From positions 11,599,203 through 11,663,202 of the forward strand of contig CM065189.1 in NCBI GenBank assembly GCA_033026295.1: a DNA stretch of 64,000 bases. The letters run 5' to 3'. Source of the stretch: Channa striata (taxonomy: Eukaryota > Chordata > Actinopteri > Anabantiformes > Channidae). The notes beneath the pieces are model-generated. The model saw only the letters and a program-made list of their open reading frames with translations. It had not been told where the DNA came from and ran no database searches. The position numbers were made by a program, and so were the translations under genes. The number at the start of each line of letters is the position of its first letter. The stretch's first letter is position 1. Positions 13,801 through 23,200 of this stretch are shown here, piece by piece.

Positions 13801-13805
13801 AGTGA
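4733..13805 (+). CDS. DMBT1-like secreted SRCR(4)-ZP protein ('gene A')
   Basis: Eleven exons join without a stop: 4733-4814, 5421-5735, 6057-6482, 6981-7457, 8146-8664, 9426-9631, 11446-11597, 13005-13247, 13343-13502, 13616-13691, 13786-13805 (2,676 nt, 891 residues). Order: putative signal peptide, four eight-cysteine SRCR domains (the last three preceded by Thr/Pro/Ser linkers), then a ZP domain with ten cysteines (four in ZP-N, six in ZP-C). After the ZP domain comes a basic RSRRNR/S furin-type site and an ITIGPIT external-hydrophobic-patch-like segment; the protein ends WDKAPK with no transmembrane or GPI signal. This architecture is that of DMBT1/gp340-like mucosal proteins, though the CUB domains of mammalian DMBT1 are absent. 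SRCR domains of DMBT1 bind bacteria and glycoconjugates in a calcium-dependent way; a similar job here is inference. The first exon is the weakest part of the model. Confidence 0.82.
5421..5735 (+). CDS. Gene A exon 2, SRCR domain 1
   Basis: 105 codons, phase 1-1, acceptor GTGTCAG, donor GTAAAG. It has no linker: the domain begins at SPVRLVN. All eight group-B cysteines are present (HCSGR, TVCDD, VVCRQ, LGCGR, VVCSG, TDCRH, HNCGH, VICE). It carries the motif GRVEVYNSGQW, equivalent to the DMBT1 VEVxxxxxW peptide region, and one N-E-S sequon. Confidence 0.85.
6057..6482 (+). CDS. Gene A exon 3, linker plus SRCR domain 2 (X-type)
   Basis: 142 codons, phase 1-1, acceptor TTTCTTTCAG, donor GTAAAG. 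About 40 linker residues rich in Thr, Ser and Pro with sequons NST and NIT precede the domain. The linker and downstream intron match the 'X-type' units of gene B. Eight cysteines are intact (CDDFWD variant). Confidence 0.85.
6981..7457 (+). CDS. Gene A exon 4, Thr/Pro linker plus SRCR domain 3 (Y-type)
   Basis: 159 codons, phase 1-1, acceptor TTTCTTTCAG, donor GTAAAT. The linker is a low-complexity ACC/ACT/CCC codon array giving runs of Thr broken by Pro, a likely O-glycosylated mucin-like spacer. The SRCR domain has all eight cysteines and the HRGFGVHDCGHYEDA variant typical of Y-type units. Confidence 0.85.
8146..8664 (+). CDS. Gene A exon 5, expanded Thr/Pro linker plus SRCR domain 4 (Y-type)
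   Basis: 173 codons, phase 1-1. This is the longest Thr/Pro linker in the window: the ACCACTACC-ACCCCC unit repeats about six times at 8204-8323. The SRCR domain is complete (eight cysteines). The donor is GTAAGT at 8665, and the junction codon starts with T instead of the G used elsewhere. A Tc1-like element begins about 15 bases into the next intron. Confidence 0.85.
8205..8325 (+). repeat. Thr/Pro-coding minisatellite in gene A exon 5
   Basis: Tandem array of ACC, ACT and CCC codons with an 18-base period (three ACC/ACT pairs plus CCC). It keeps the reading frame, so length changes in steps of whole units alter only spacer length. Shorter versions occur at 7040-7115, 29095-29177, 30994-31076, 32893-32931 and 35670-35708. 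Confidence 0.75.
8678..9250 (+). mobile_element. Tc1/mariner-like element remnant
   Basis: The 5' part resembles the noncoding end of fish Tc1 elements (AAAGTATTC, then GTTATGTTACGGCCTTATTCCAAAATGG). The interior shows the start of a Tc1 transposase at about 9090-9150 (MKSKELSVDLRDRIM, then an in-frame stop). Most of the transposase is deleted: the sequence jumps to a WSDEKN-like catalytic-region fragment at about 9195. It lies within the intron between SRCR 4 and ZP exon 1. Confidence 0.7.
9426..9631 (+). CDS. Gene A exon 6, ZP domain part 1 (ZP-N)
   Basis: 206 nt entering in phase 1 and leaving in phase 0; acceptor TTTTTAG, donor GTAAGC. It encodes QAFQLVCGRDKLQVGLDL through NCSW and VWYEVEALAGVCGN: three of the four ZP-N cysteines. 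The upstream acceptor competitor TTCAG five bases later would break the frame. Confidence 0.83.
9660..11440 (+). other. Intron between ZP exons 1 and 2 of gene A
   Basis: No exon is seen. The part at about 10425-10830 is recognisably homologous to 37515-37880 in the same intron of gene B (shared GTGACACAAATTCA, ACAAGGTGGTGGCTGA and GGGAGCAGGTAAT segments), which supports duplication of the whole locus. Confidence 0.6.
11446..11597 (+). CDS. Gene A exon 7, ZP domain part 2
   Basis: 152 nt, phase 0 to 2; acceptor TTTTTTTCAG, donor GTAAGT. It encodes THAIYSNSLFIYP and IPFSCAYPLNTD, with the fourth ZP-N cysteine. Two N-glycosylation sequons are seen (NGT, NES). Confidence 0.83.
12110..12920 (+). 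mobile_element. Tc1/mariner-like element, internally deleted
   Basis: Flanks match the ends of fish Tc1 elements (AAGTATTCAGACCCTTTG at 12210; ATTATGGGGCACTGAGTGTAG near 12819). The open frame 12380-12661 reads as the N-terminal helix-turn-helix of a Tc1 transposase (SKELHAELRDRIIARYRKK, then ALQVSRSAVASIILK and RLAKL). The DDE catalytic part is gone. It lies in the intron between ZP exons 2 and 3. Confidence 0.78.
13005..13247 (+). CDS. Gene A exon 8, ZP domain part 3 (linker and start of ZP-C)
   Basis: 243 nt, phase 2 to 2; acceptor CTTTACAG, donor GTAAGT. It encodes the ZP-N/ZP-C linker and the first ZP-C strands (FLEVYPAGEVTLPVGAPLYV, VVLEDCY). It differs from gene B exon 41071-41313 by about one base, far less than the neighbouring ZP exons. 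Confidence 0.85.
13343..13502 (+). CDS. Gene A exon 9, ZP domain part 4 (ZP-C)
   Basis: 160 nt, phase 2 to 0; acceptor TTTGCCAG, donor GTAAGT. It encodes four ZP-C cysteines (KCPTD, LHCSL, SLCDE, SSCVP) and the typical FFLFSNEYQAIYLHCSL segment. Confidence 0.85.
13616..13691 (+). CDS. Gene A exon 10, furin-type site and hydrophobic patch
   Basis: 76 nt, phase 0 to 1; acceptor CCTTGTAG, donor GTGAGT. It encodes SCRSRRNRSA, holding the last ZP cysteine and a basic consensus cleavage site, then ITIGPIT, which resembles the external hydrophobic patch that blocks premature polymerisation in ZP proteins. Confidence 0.82.
13786..13805 (+). CDS. Gene A exon 11, terminal exon
   Basis: Acceptor TTCTTTAG. 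The exon completes a Trp codon and adds DKAPK before TGA (13803-13805). There is no hydrophobic anchor, so the product is predicted to be released rather than membrane bound. The same exon exists in gene B. Confidence 0.8.
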
Positions 13806-14440
13806 GCTGGCAACATAAAGAAATGATACAAACACATTCTACTCTCTATTGTCTTAGGCTGTTGTTTTGTATTAACCTGCTTTTTTGTTAATGAGGTTTA
13901 AATTCAAACATTGTATGATTAAAATTAATCTCACATTGTTCATTACTCATTCCAATTACATTTGTAATTGTTATTGAACAACAATCAAAAATAGTACACA
14001 ACTTTATAGTATAATAGTTCTCAAATGAAGGTACTGATTTTAAACAAACGTAAACCTTTTACATTTGAATAAATGACAAATTGTTTTTATTATACAATAA
14101 ACACTTGATCATTTGTGCAAGATGTGTTAAATCTCTGTTTTTATTAACCCATACATAAAATATCAGCTGTTCTAAAAGGTGGAACAAGAACAAACATAAA
14201 GAAGTTTACATAACGTGGATTTTTTAGATAAAATTTTCTAATCAATGGTTTGATTTCTAGAAATTCGGTTGACAAAAAATGTATCATTTTGATTATCCCC
14301 GATCTTTCTTCTGGCATAACCATGACGTTGATGGAGTAGAGAGTTTGGACAAGAATTCAAAAAATGTGCAGAGTTATGTTAGGCTGAAACTATGCAAAGA
14401 AAATGCATCATACTTTTTCAAGACAGACTCAAGCCACCAA
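13806..14440 (+). terminator. 3' UTR of gene A with poly(A) signals
   Basis: AATAAA occurs at 14068-14073 and 14096-14101. The sequence from the stop codon to about 14440 is homologous to 41870-42510 after gene B, so the duplicated block includes the 3' flank. Confidence 0.6.
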
Positions 14441-14449
14441 TTAATTTAA

Positions 14450-14590
14450 CATTCATGTCTTTGGACTGTGGGAGGAAACTGGAACACCCACAAGCACTGG
14501 GGGAACATGCAAAGTCCACACTCAGGGATCCACTGGGATTTGAGCCAGGGAACTTCTACCCGTGAGGTGGCAGTGCTAACCACATTCTCA
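14450..14590 (+). repeat. Teleost interspersed repeat fragment
   Basis: Contains TTTGGACTGTGGGAGGAAAC and GGGGAACATGCAAAG, parts of a very common fish repeat. Pieces of the same family lie at 47310-47560 and 48355-48440. Confidence 0.55.
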
Positions 14591-14639
14591 CTGTTAATAC
14601 AAAATTGTCCAATAGCTAACTTATGTAGTAGCTAACACG

Positions 14640-16430
14640 CGTCTGCGCGTGTTCCTGTTTTAACCCGGTCCTACCCTGCATTGCTTTTTCACTCGCCTAT
14701 TTTATTTTGTCTTGGTTAAATCTGCCGCCTTGTGGGCTGTACACCCTAGTTACCTCCCTAGTCAACCTTTTCTGAGTTTCTGTGTATTACCCCAACCTTA
14801 GTTCCCTTAAGCCCCCTTATGCCCTTGTTTATAATTTCCTCCTGTTTACATTTCCCCGCTGTTCAACTACCTTCTAGTTTACGCCGTTGGTTACTCTGCT
14901 CATCTCCAAATTAGTTTTTCCCCGTTCTCCAGGGCCGATTGTTGTATAGTGTGTCTGATCCATGTTTCTTCTCAGTTTATTGTTTATGTCCGGTTTGGTC
15001 TTGTCCTCTTTCCTTCACTTGCCGTCCCTAATAAACCAATTTACCACACTCTCTTGCTCTCTCTCCTTTAGGTCCACCCCATACCCCTAATCTGACAGTA
15101 TGTTCTGGCCAAATATTGACCCTTAGACACTTGAGAAGGAGTAACTATGAAACCCTCTGGTGTTATTGAATTTTGGCTTTAGTACCGAGCTCAGACAGAT
15201 AGTATTATTTTCTGGAGTCCTGATTATTGTCCTGCTTAGGGTTTTTAAGCAGCAAATGGAACATTATTATTTTAAGGGCCTCAGGCATAAGTCTAATTCT
15301 AAGACTCTGAGTTCCAAACCTCATACCAAAACACAGACTCTTAGTGGGACCCTTTCTGACAACACTCTCTGCTCACAAGTTTCCTGACAATGGAACTGCT
15401 GTTTCTGTTCAAGAGACGGCCAACCTCTAGCCCGCGCCTGTAATCGATCCAGTTTCCACCTCGACCCCTACTACTCCTTAGTTCCCTGCACCTACCCCTC
15501 TGCACAGCGGTAATATGGATGCTTCAGCTCCTTCACCAATGCAGGTCTCTGTCTTGGCTCCTGGAAACTCCACTCACAAAGCCCTATTCCCGACACAGCA
15601 ATCTGTTCTTGAAGAATCAACACCTGCTTCAGACTACTCGTCCCGTCACCCAGTCTCTGCTCAAATGGTGTCCAAGCCCCAGCCCCACAACAGCCCCAGA
15701 CACAGGACACAGTCTGCCGGATGTCGTAGATCCCACCACACTAGCTTCTCCTCTCCTCAATATCCTGACCATGAATCATTTTCTCACACCACTCCAGAAA
15801 CTGAACTGTCATCTGAACCAGTCCCAGACTTTAAGCAGAAAGAGTTTTTTAGGATGCCCAGGGTTTCTGTAAGTCTATCCTCAGGTTACCATGTTTAATC
15901 CAATGGTCAGACTGAGCTTTTGACCGGGATCTAGAGACCAGACTCTGCATCCTCTGCTTTTGGGATCCCTCTTCTTGGTGACGTAACATAGTCTGGGCTT
16001 AGACCACACACGACTCCCTACCATCAACACAATGACTTACCCCGTTTAAGGTAGTCTATGGTTATCAACAACCATTATTCGACTCTCAGGAATCTGACTC
16101 TCTTGTTCCTTGTGCACAGGTTTCTGGCACTGTCTAGAGAAAAGCGTGAGCTGTTTTTACCACATCCAGGGACTGTGAGATTTCCTGACAGTTGCAGTAG
16201 CCGTGCCCCTCAGCAGAAAGCTGGCTCCCCAATTTATTGGTTCCTTCCCCTTTTACCAAGACCACGTGTTGGTTAGAATGTGCATCCCCACAACACTCAT
16301 TCACCCTACCTTCCACATTTCTAGTGATCTAGTGAGCTGCTGCCACCAACCTCCAGCAGCTGGAACCCTGGAAGGCCTCTGTCATCATCGCTGACCTCCA
16401 GCAGCACAACAACAGAAAAAGAAAAGAAAA
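14640..16430 (+). mobile_element. LTR retroelement remnant (LTR-like segment plus decayed gag-like region)
   Basis: 14640-15100 is pyrimidine-rich with an AATAAA near its end (15029) and is followed by CTGACAGTATGTTCTGGCC, the kind of junction seen after the 5' LTR of fish Gypsy-like elements. A Pro/Ser-rich 127-codon frame (15515-15898) and weaker frames to about 16400 may be gag remains. No protease or reverse transcriptase is seen. Class is inference. Confidence 0.42.
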
Positions 16431-16439
16431 GCCTTCTTG

Positions 16440-16905
16440 AAACATTTTCAGCTTATTCTGTAATTGTTTTCTCTGTTTTCTTCTTATCTTGTTTTTTTCT
16501 CCTTTTGTCCATATTTATGTCTCATCATCATACGCTCAGGAGTTTGCCGTTTGGCTTTACTCTTAAGGTGTTTTACTTAAACTTTTCACTCAGCTATTAC
16601 ATTTCTAAAGCTGCTTGAGGCAAAACGATTCAGCTTAAAACTGTTTAATTTAGCAATTTTTTAAAACTTTTTACATATTGACAATAAAGGTTTCAGCTAT
16701 TTCAGCAAAAGCAAAACTTTCGGATATTTTAATAGCTCAGCTTGAATGCACCTTTAAACAGAAATGAAAGTTTCAGTTAGTATACCATAAGCGTTTTTTA
16801 CTGCTATTTCAGTAAAAACATTTCTGCTTTAACTGGGAAATCATTTCAGCTATTTAGCATTCATATTGCATTTTCTTTTTCTAGTTGATGATTAATTTGT
16901 GCTGT
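16440..16905. other. AT-rich spacer upstream of gene B
   Basis: A low-complexity, T-rich stretch with repeated short TTTCAGC/TTTCAGTTA motifs. No coding potential or recognised repeat. Confidence 0.4.
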
Positions 16906-16907
16906 CC

Positions 16908-16985
16908 TTTGCAAAAACATTTGGCTCATGTACCTCCCATTTCTTTTGATTGTTACTGAGATTTTTTTACACATTTAACACAGAG
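16908..16985 (+). mobile_element. Tc1-like fragment abutting the gene B promoter
   Basis: CCTTTGCAAAAACATTTGGC through TGTTACTGAGATTTTTTTACAC matches 12219-12292 of the Tc1 element in gene A almost base for base. The fragment ends within ten bases of the TATA box at 16993. Confidence 0.65.
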
Positions 16986-16992
16986 GCAGGCC

Positions 16993-17004
16993 TATATATA
17001 AAAA
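16993..17004 (+). promoter_or_regulatory. Putative TATA box of gene B
   Basis: TATATATAAAAA, about 30 bases upstream of a presumed transcription start near 17025. A short leader follows, ending at a consensus donor GTAAGC (17072), so exon 1 would be noncoding (about 17025-17071). Confidence 0.5.
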
Positions 17005-17160
17005 TCCCCTGGGAGTTTTGTCACTTTCAGCTGTTTTATTGACTGCTGGATTCCAAAAAAGTCTCTTAAAGGTAAGCACAAAGACTGACAATGAAAAAAT
17101 AACTACATGGAAGCATCGTTTGAAGATATAATTTTAGAACATCTCCATTGTCTTTTACAG

Positions 17161-17252
17161 CAGGTTTGTGTCCTGAATGGGGTCATCTATGGAGGTGTTT
17201 GCGGTGTTAAATTTGCTCCTAACATTGCAGCTATTTACAAGGAGCATTTCAG
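17161..17252 (+). CDS. Gene B exon 2, signal peptide
   Basis: Acceptor TCTTTTACAG; ATG at 17177 (G at +4). It encodes MGSSMEVFAVLNLLLTLQLF and a short polar end, a textbook signal peptide with a Leu-rich core. Donor GTAAAC at 17253 leaves phase 1, matching all SRCR exons. A second in-frame ATG (17189-17191) could also start translation. The first 16 bases of the exon are untranslated. Confidence 0.7.
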
Positions 17253-20200
17253 GTAAACTATGAGACACTGTGCCCTCCTTTGTTTGACAAAGTTTTTGTG
17301 TAATTGTATATTCTCTTTCATAGAATGTTTGAATTTCAACATATCTTGTGTATTTCTTTTGTGCCATATGTGGATGGGCTGTGATTAATAACTAATTGGT
17401 GACATGAATTCACTGTAATTGCCAGCACCAAATATATTTAATTGTTGTAACTGAGTTTTATTCAATTAGGAAGAAGAAGCCATTTTCACAAAATTAATTT
17501 CTGACTGTAATTTTATTATGAAAAAGTTTTGCTTATTTATTAGATATTATTTTGGAAATCAAAAGATTTTAAGACAAAACATTATGCGGGTCTCTGTATA
17601 AGCCTGTAATAATGATCCATCATGTGACAGGTGCAGTATTTTAAGATCTTTCAAAATCTTACAAGTGGTGTTCGTGTAAATACTTGGTGATTGGTGAAAT
17701 ACTATTGTGATTATGTCAACAGACAGATTCCTAAATTTGATGTACAGTCATATGCAAAAGTTAGCATCCCCTCTTTGAATTCTCTGGTTTTTTTTGAACA
17801 AACAACAAAAAAGATCTGATTGTAACATGTTTTAGTATTAGACAAATACAACCTCAGAAGAACCTCACCATATAACTATTAGGATCATTGTCCTATTGCA
17901 TGACCCAGTTTCGACGAAACTTCCCCATTCCACCACCAAGTGTCTTTATCTTCTTTCCTCCTTCCAGATGACACACCCAGCACCTTCTTGCCTCTTTCCC
18001 TAATTACCTCTGCTGTAGTTTCCCAGTCATCTGGACGCTCTTCCTGACCACCCAGAGCCTGTCTCAACTTCTGCCTGAATTCCTCACAAGTTTCTTCATT
18101 CTTTAGCTTCCACCAATTGGTCTTCTTTTCTGTCTTTCCTCTCTTCTTCTTCCTGACCACCAGAGTCATCTTAAACACCACCATGTGGTGCTGTCTGGCT
18201 ACACTCTCTCCTACCACCACTTTACAGTCACTAACCTCTCTCAAATGACCTCGTCTACATAGAATGTAGTCCACCTGTGTACTCCTACCTCCACTCTTGT
18301 ATGTCACTCTGTGTTCCTCTCTTTTCTGGAAGTAAGTGTTGACTACTGCCATTTCCACCCTCTTAGCAAAGTCCTCCACCATCTGTCCATCTGGATTCAT
18401 TTCCTTTAAACCTGCCCATCACCTCCTCATCACCTCTGCTCCCCTCACCAACATGCCCATTGAAGTCTGCTCCAACAATTAGTCTGTCTCCTCTGGGGAT
18501 ACTCTCTACAACCTCATCAAACTCACTCCAGAATCTCTCCTTCTCTTCTAACTCACAGCCAACTTGTGGAGCATACCCACTGACTACATTCACTATCAGC
18601 CCTTCGATTTCTAGCAAACTCCCCCTTCAGGATCACTCCTACTCCGTTTCTCTTCCTATCCACATCATGGTAGAACAGTTTGTATCCTCCTCCAATACTA
18701 CGTGCTTTGCTGTCCTTCCACCTCGTCTCTTGCACACACAGTACATCTACCTTCCTTCTCTCCATCATGTCTGCCAGCTCTCATTGACCAACCATGATTG
18801 ACCAGTTTCTAGTCAAGTTTCAGTGTCAGTCACCCTCCTCTCCCTCTATACATTTAAGTCATTTTTGAGTGATATTACACACACAAAAATTAAATACATT
18901 TTGCAGTACAACAGGTCAAGTCATCAGTGAAGCATAACTCTGCTTGAAGAAGAATAATGGTGCAGGGTGAAGTGGTCTTGTGGGTTCAGAGAGGCTTTTC
19001 TTGCAGTTCTAGCAGGACCCAACAGCACAGTTTTACCAAACACATCTGCTCCAGGACCTCAGAACATCACCACTGAAGATTTGCTGAGGAACAAACTGTC
19101 TATGGTGTAAGATTTAGATAAATAAACATGTGCTTTGTGCTCTAGTGTTTGACTGCAAGACTATCAGCAGTACATAGTTCTGTCAGTTTCCCAGTATATC
19201 ATTGTCTCTCTAAAGTCCGTCTTTCATCAACACTGTCTGTCGCATGTGTTTGTGTCAGCTGCTTCAGCGGTCAGGCTGGTCAACTCTGACAACCGCTGCT
19301 CAGGCAGAGTGGAGGTCTACCATGGTGGCCAGTGGGGGACAGTGTGTGACGATGACTGGGACTTGAACGATGCCAACGTGGTGTGCAGACAGCTGGGCTG
19401 TGGCAGGGCTCGTTCAGCACCTTCAAAAGCAGCTTTTGGACCAGGCAGCGGATCTATCTGGTTGGATGATGTCGTTTGTTCAGGAAGCGAATCGTCAGTA
19501 AAAGACTGCAGACATCCAGGGTTTGGGGTCCACAACTGTGGTCACAGTGAAGATGCCAGTGTTGTCTGTGAAGGTAAATACAAAAGTTACAGTCACTGAA
19601 GATTTGCTGAGGAACAAACTGTCTATAGTGTAAGATTTAGATAAATAAACATGTGCTTTGTGCTCTAGTGTTTGACTGCAAGACTATCAGCAGTACATAG
19701 TTCTGTCAGTTTCCCAGTATATCATTGTCTCTCTAATGTCTGTCTTTCATCAACACTGTCTGTCGCATGTGTTTGTGTCAGCTGCTTCACCGGTCAGGCT
19801 GGTCAACTCTGACAACCGCTGCTCAGGCAGAGTGGAGGTCTACCATGGTGGCCAGTGGGGGACAGTGTGTGACGATGACTGGGACTTGAACGATGCCAAC
19901 GTGGTGTGCAGACAGCTGGGCTGTGGCAGGGCTCGTTCAGCACCTTCAAAAGCAGCTTTTGGACCAGGCAGCGGATCTATCTGGTTGGATGATGTCGTTT
20001 GTTCAGGAAGCGAATCGTCAGTAAAAGACTGCAGACATCCAGGGTTTGGGGTCCACAACTGTGGTCACAGTGAAGATGCCAGTGTTGTCTGTGAAGGTAA
20101 ATACAAAAGTTACAGTCACTGAAGATTTGCTGAGGAACAAACTGTCTATAGTGTAAGATTTAGATAAATAAACATGTGCTTTGTGCTCTAGTGTTTGACT

Positions 20201-23200
20201 GCAAGACTATCAGCAGTACATAGTTCTGTCAGTTTCCCAGTATATCATTGTCTCTCTAATGTCTGTCTTTCATCAACACTGTCTGTCGCATGTGTTTGTG
20301 TCAGCTGCTTCACCGGTCAGGCTGGTCAACTCTGACAACCGCTGCTCAGGCAGAGTGGAGGTCTACCATGGTGGCCAGTGGGGGACAGTGTGTGACGATG
20401 GCTGGAACTTGAACGATGCCAACGTGGTGTGCAGACAGCTGGGCTGCGGCAGTGCTCGTTCAGCACTTTCAAGTGCAGCTTTTGGACCAGGCAGCGGACC
20501 TATCTGGTTGGATGATGTGGTTTGTTCAGGAAGCGAATCGTCAGTAAAAGACTGCAGACATCCAGGGTTTGGGGTCCACAACTGTGGTCACAGTGAAGAT
20601 GCCAGTGTTGTCTGTGAAGGTAAATGTATATACTCAACGTTCAACTTGAAAGAATGGTATTAATTCTAGAAGAAAACTGTTTTGCCTTTTTACAATTGTT
20701 CTCTGCTCACAAAAAGAGAAAGATTGAAGGAAAGATCAGAACCAACACAATTACAAATTAAACTTGGCAGTAAAGAAAGAAAAACGTTTAATAAAAAAAA
20801 CCAAATTGCTCAATGAACAGCAGTGATATGCAATGAACAGTAGTTATGATTGTAGAGGCAGCCTTACGCTTGACAATGGTCTAAAAATTATCCACTTCGG
20901 AGATCGATGTATTATAAAAATGTTGCAGATTTATTGAACTTCTGTGTTCCACAGTACAGCAGATAATGCTACTTCTACTGTGTGTAACTGTGGGAAGCAG
21001 GATGCAGACACCAGCAGAATGGGGTAGGAAGGTCCTTGATTAAAGTTCATCAAAGAACACCAATTCCACAATCCAGATAGGTAGGTCAGAACGAGCAAGC
21101 AGGGTCAGGTCCAAATAATCCAACAGACAGAGATAATAAACTAGGCAAGTCCAAAATCCAAAAATCCAGGTCCAGAAACGAGCACAAGAGAGATCATACA
21201 AACTTACGATGAGGTGATTAGGTAATTGCAACACAGGAGGGAGGAGGGAGGAGGGGAGCAGAGACAGGAAATGACCAAATAAGGGTAACACTGAAAGCCC
21301 AGGTCACAGACCGTGACACCTCCACAGCTACACACTGGTCTAATGCAATGAGTTGCTGCTCAAGTCTGTTTCTAACAGCCAAAATCCAATACAAACACTG
21401 GTTTCCTTTACAATTACTTACGCAAGCTTAGAAGGCACCTAGAAGATGTCGTTATTGATGTACATTTATTAGCTATTAGTTCATATCAGGGGCAGTTCAT
21501 TTAGAGGACCCAAATAGATACAAGAACAAGTGATTGGAAGAAAATTATTTATTGTTTGAAGAATGAAATGACACAACAGGCTTCAGCCGGTAGGAACACC
21601 CGGGGTGGTTCACGGCAAGGGAATGCTGGTTGGATCTGAAGGGGAGAAAGACAGGTGAGTGAGAGTAAGACAATGGAGTGAAAACTTACGAATGAACAGG
21701 GTCTTACGGAAATGTGGAGAGCTGGCAGGATGACGGACGGGTTCTGTATAGTGGAGGTGAGTGCGTGGTGAGACCTGAAGAAACTAAAAGCAGCTGACAA
21801 CGTCAGGGAGGAAAGCAGGCACAAAGTAACGACTGAAAATAAGGTCCGTGGAGAAGTAACAAAACATAAAAAGTCAAGAGCTCTGACTGAAACAAAGTAA
21901 CAAAAGAAATATACTCATGGAAGTTCCTGGAGTCGTCTTAGCAGTGGTAGTAGAGAGGCACAGGATTCCAAGCCGTGTAGTTCAAAACCTGAGACTGAGA
22001 AATGGCTCTGGCAAAGGCGAACAAACTTAGAAAAAAACTTGGAACTTGGCATAGCATTGGACAAGACATGAATGATAATCTGACACTAGGAAATGGCCAG
22101 GCAGGGGTAAAGTAGGAGTGGCACAGGTGAAACGTATCAGTCTAATGAGAGGGGAGGACAGCAAGGTGGAGAGGGACAGAGGACTGTAACCAGGGCAACA
22201 CAGATCAACGCAGAGACCGTGACAGTTTGTCTAACAGAGTAAGACCAAACATGACTGCATGAAAATTCAAAAGTAGAACAAACACTGAGAAAGCTATCAT
22301 TGGCTCGTACAATGATAATGGGCAAACATTCAATGTGATAATGCTAAAAAAGGTAAGATAACAGTGCAGTTAGCCTGGAGAAAATGTAGGCATGAAACAA
22401 TCCCGAAGAAAAGTACATGATTGGATCAATATCAGTGTGTTGGACAATGATAATTACAGAATGTTTTTAAGTAGCAAAATTGAAAATATCCGTGACTGAC
22501 CAGTTTCTTGCCAAGCTTTAGTGCCAGTCACTCTATCCCTCAATACATTCAGCTCCTTTTTCTCACATAGAACTGGAACGATAATGTTATCAATTAATTC
22601 CAATATTACACAAAAACACACACACAAAATAAACAGACTTTGTACAAAAATTTCCTTTCAGTTCAACCAGGACCCAACAGCACAGTTTTACCAACCACAC
22701 CTGCTCCAACACCTCAGGACATCACCACCACCAGCGTCATTCCCACCTCAACAGTGGACAGTTCAGCAGTCGAGGGACAGGTCCGTCTGGCCAATGGGGC
22801 AAACAGCTCTTGTTCTGGAAGAGTGGAGATCTTCCACAATGGACAGTGGGGGACAGTGTGTGATGATAGCTGGGACCTGACTGACGCTCAGGTGGTGTGC
22901 AGACAGCTGGGCTGTGGCAGGGTCCTGTCAGCACCACAAAGTGCACATTTTGGACAGGGCATAGGGCCCATCTGGTTGGACGATGCCACTTGTACAGGTA
23001 GCGAATCAAGACTGAGTTTGTGCAGCCACCGAGGATTTGGATCTCACAACTGTGGTCACAATGAGGATGCTGGAGTCGTGTGTGAAGGTAAATACAAAAA
23101 TTAAAGCCATTGAAGATTTGCTGAGGAACAAACTGTTTATGGTGTAAGAATTATATGAGAGGATTTTAGGAACAACCTGCTTCACAAATAAACATGTGCT

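Noticed and set aside
18460..18801. 113-codon plus-strand frame (and 61024-61527)
   Set aside because: Antisense to the RTE endonuclease frames, which carry recognisable motifs.
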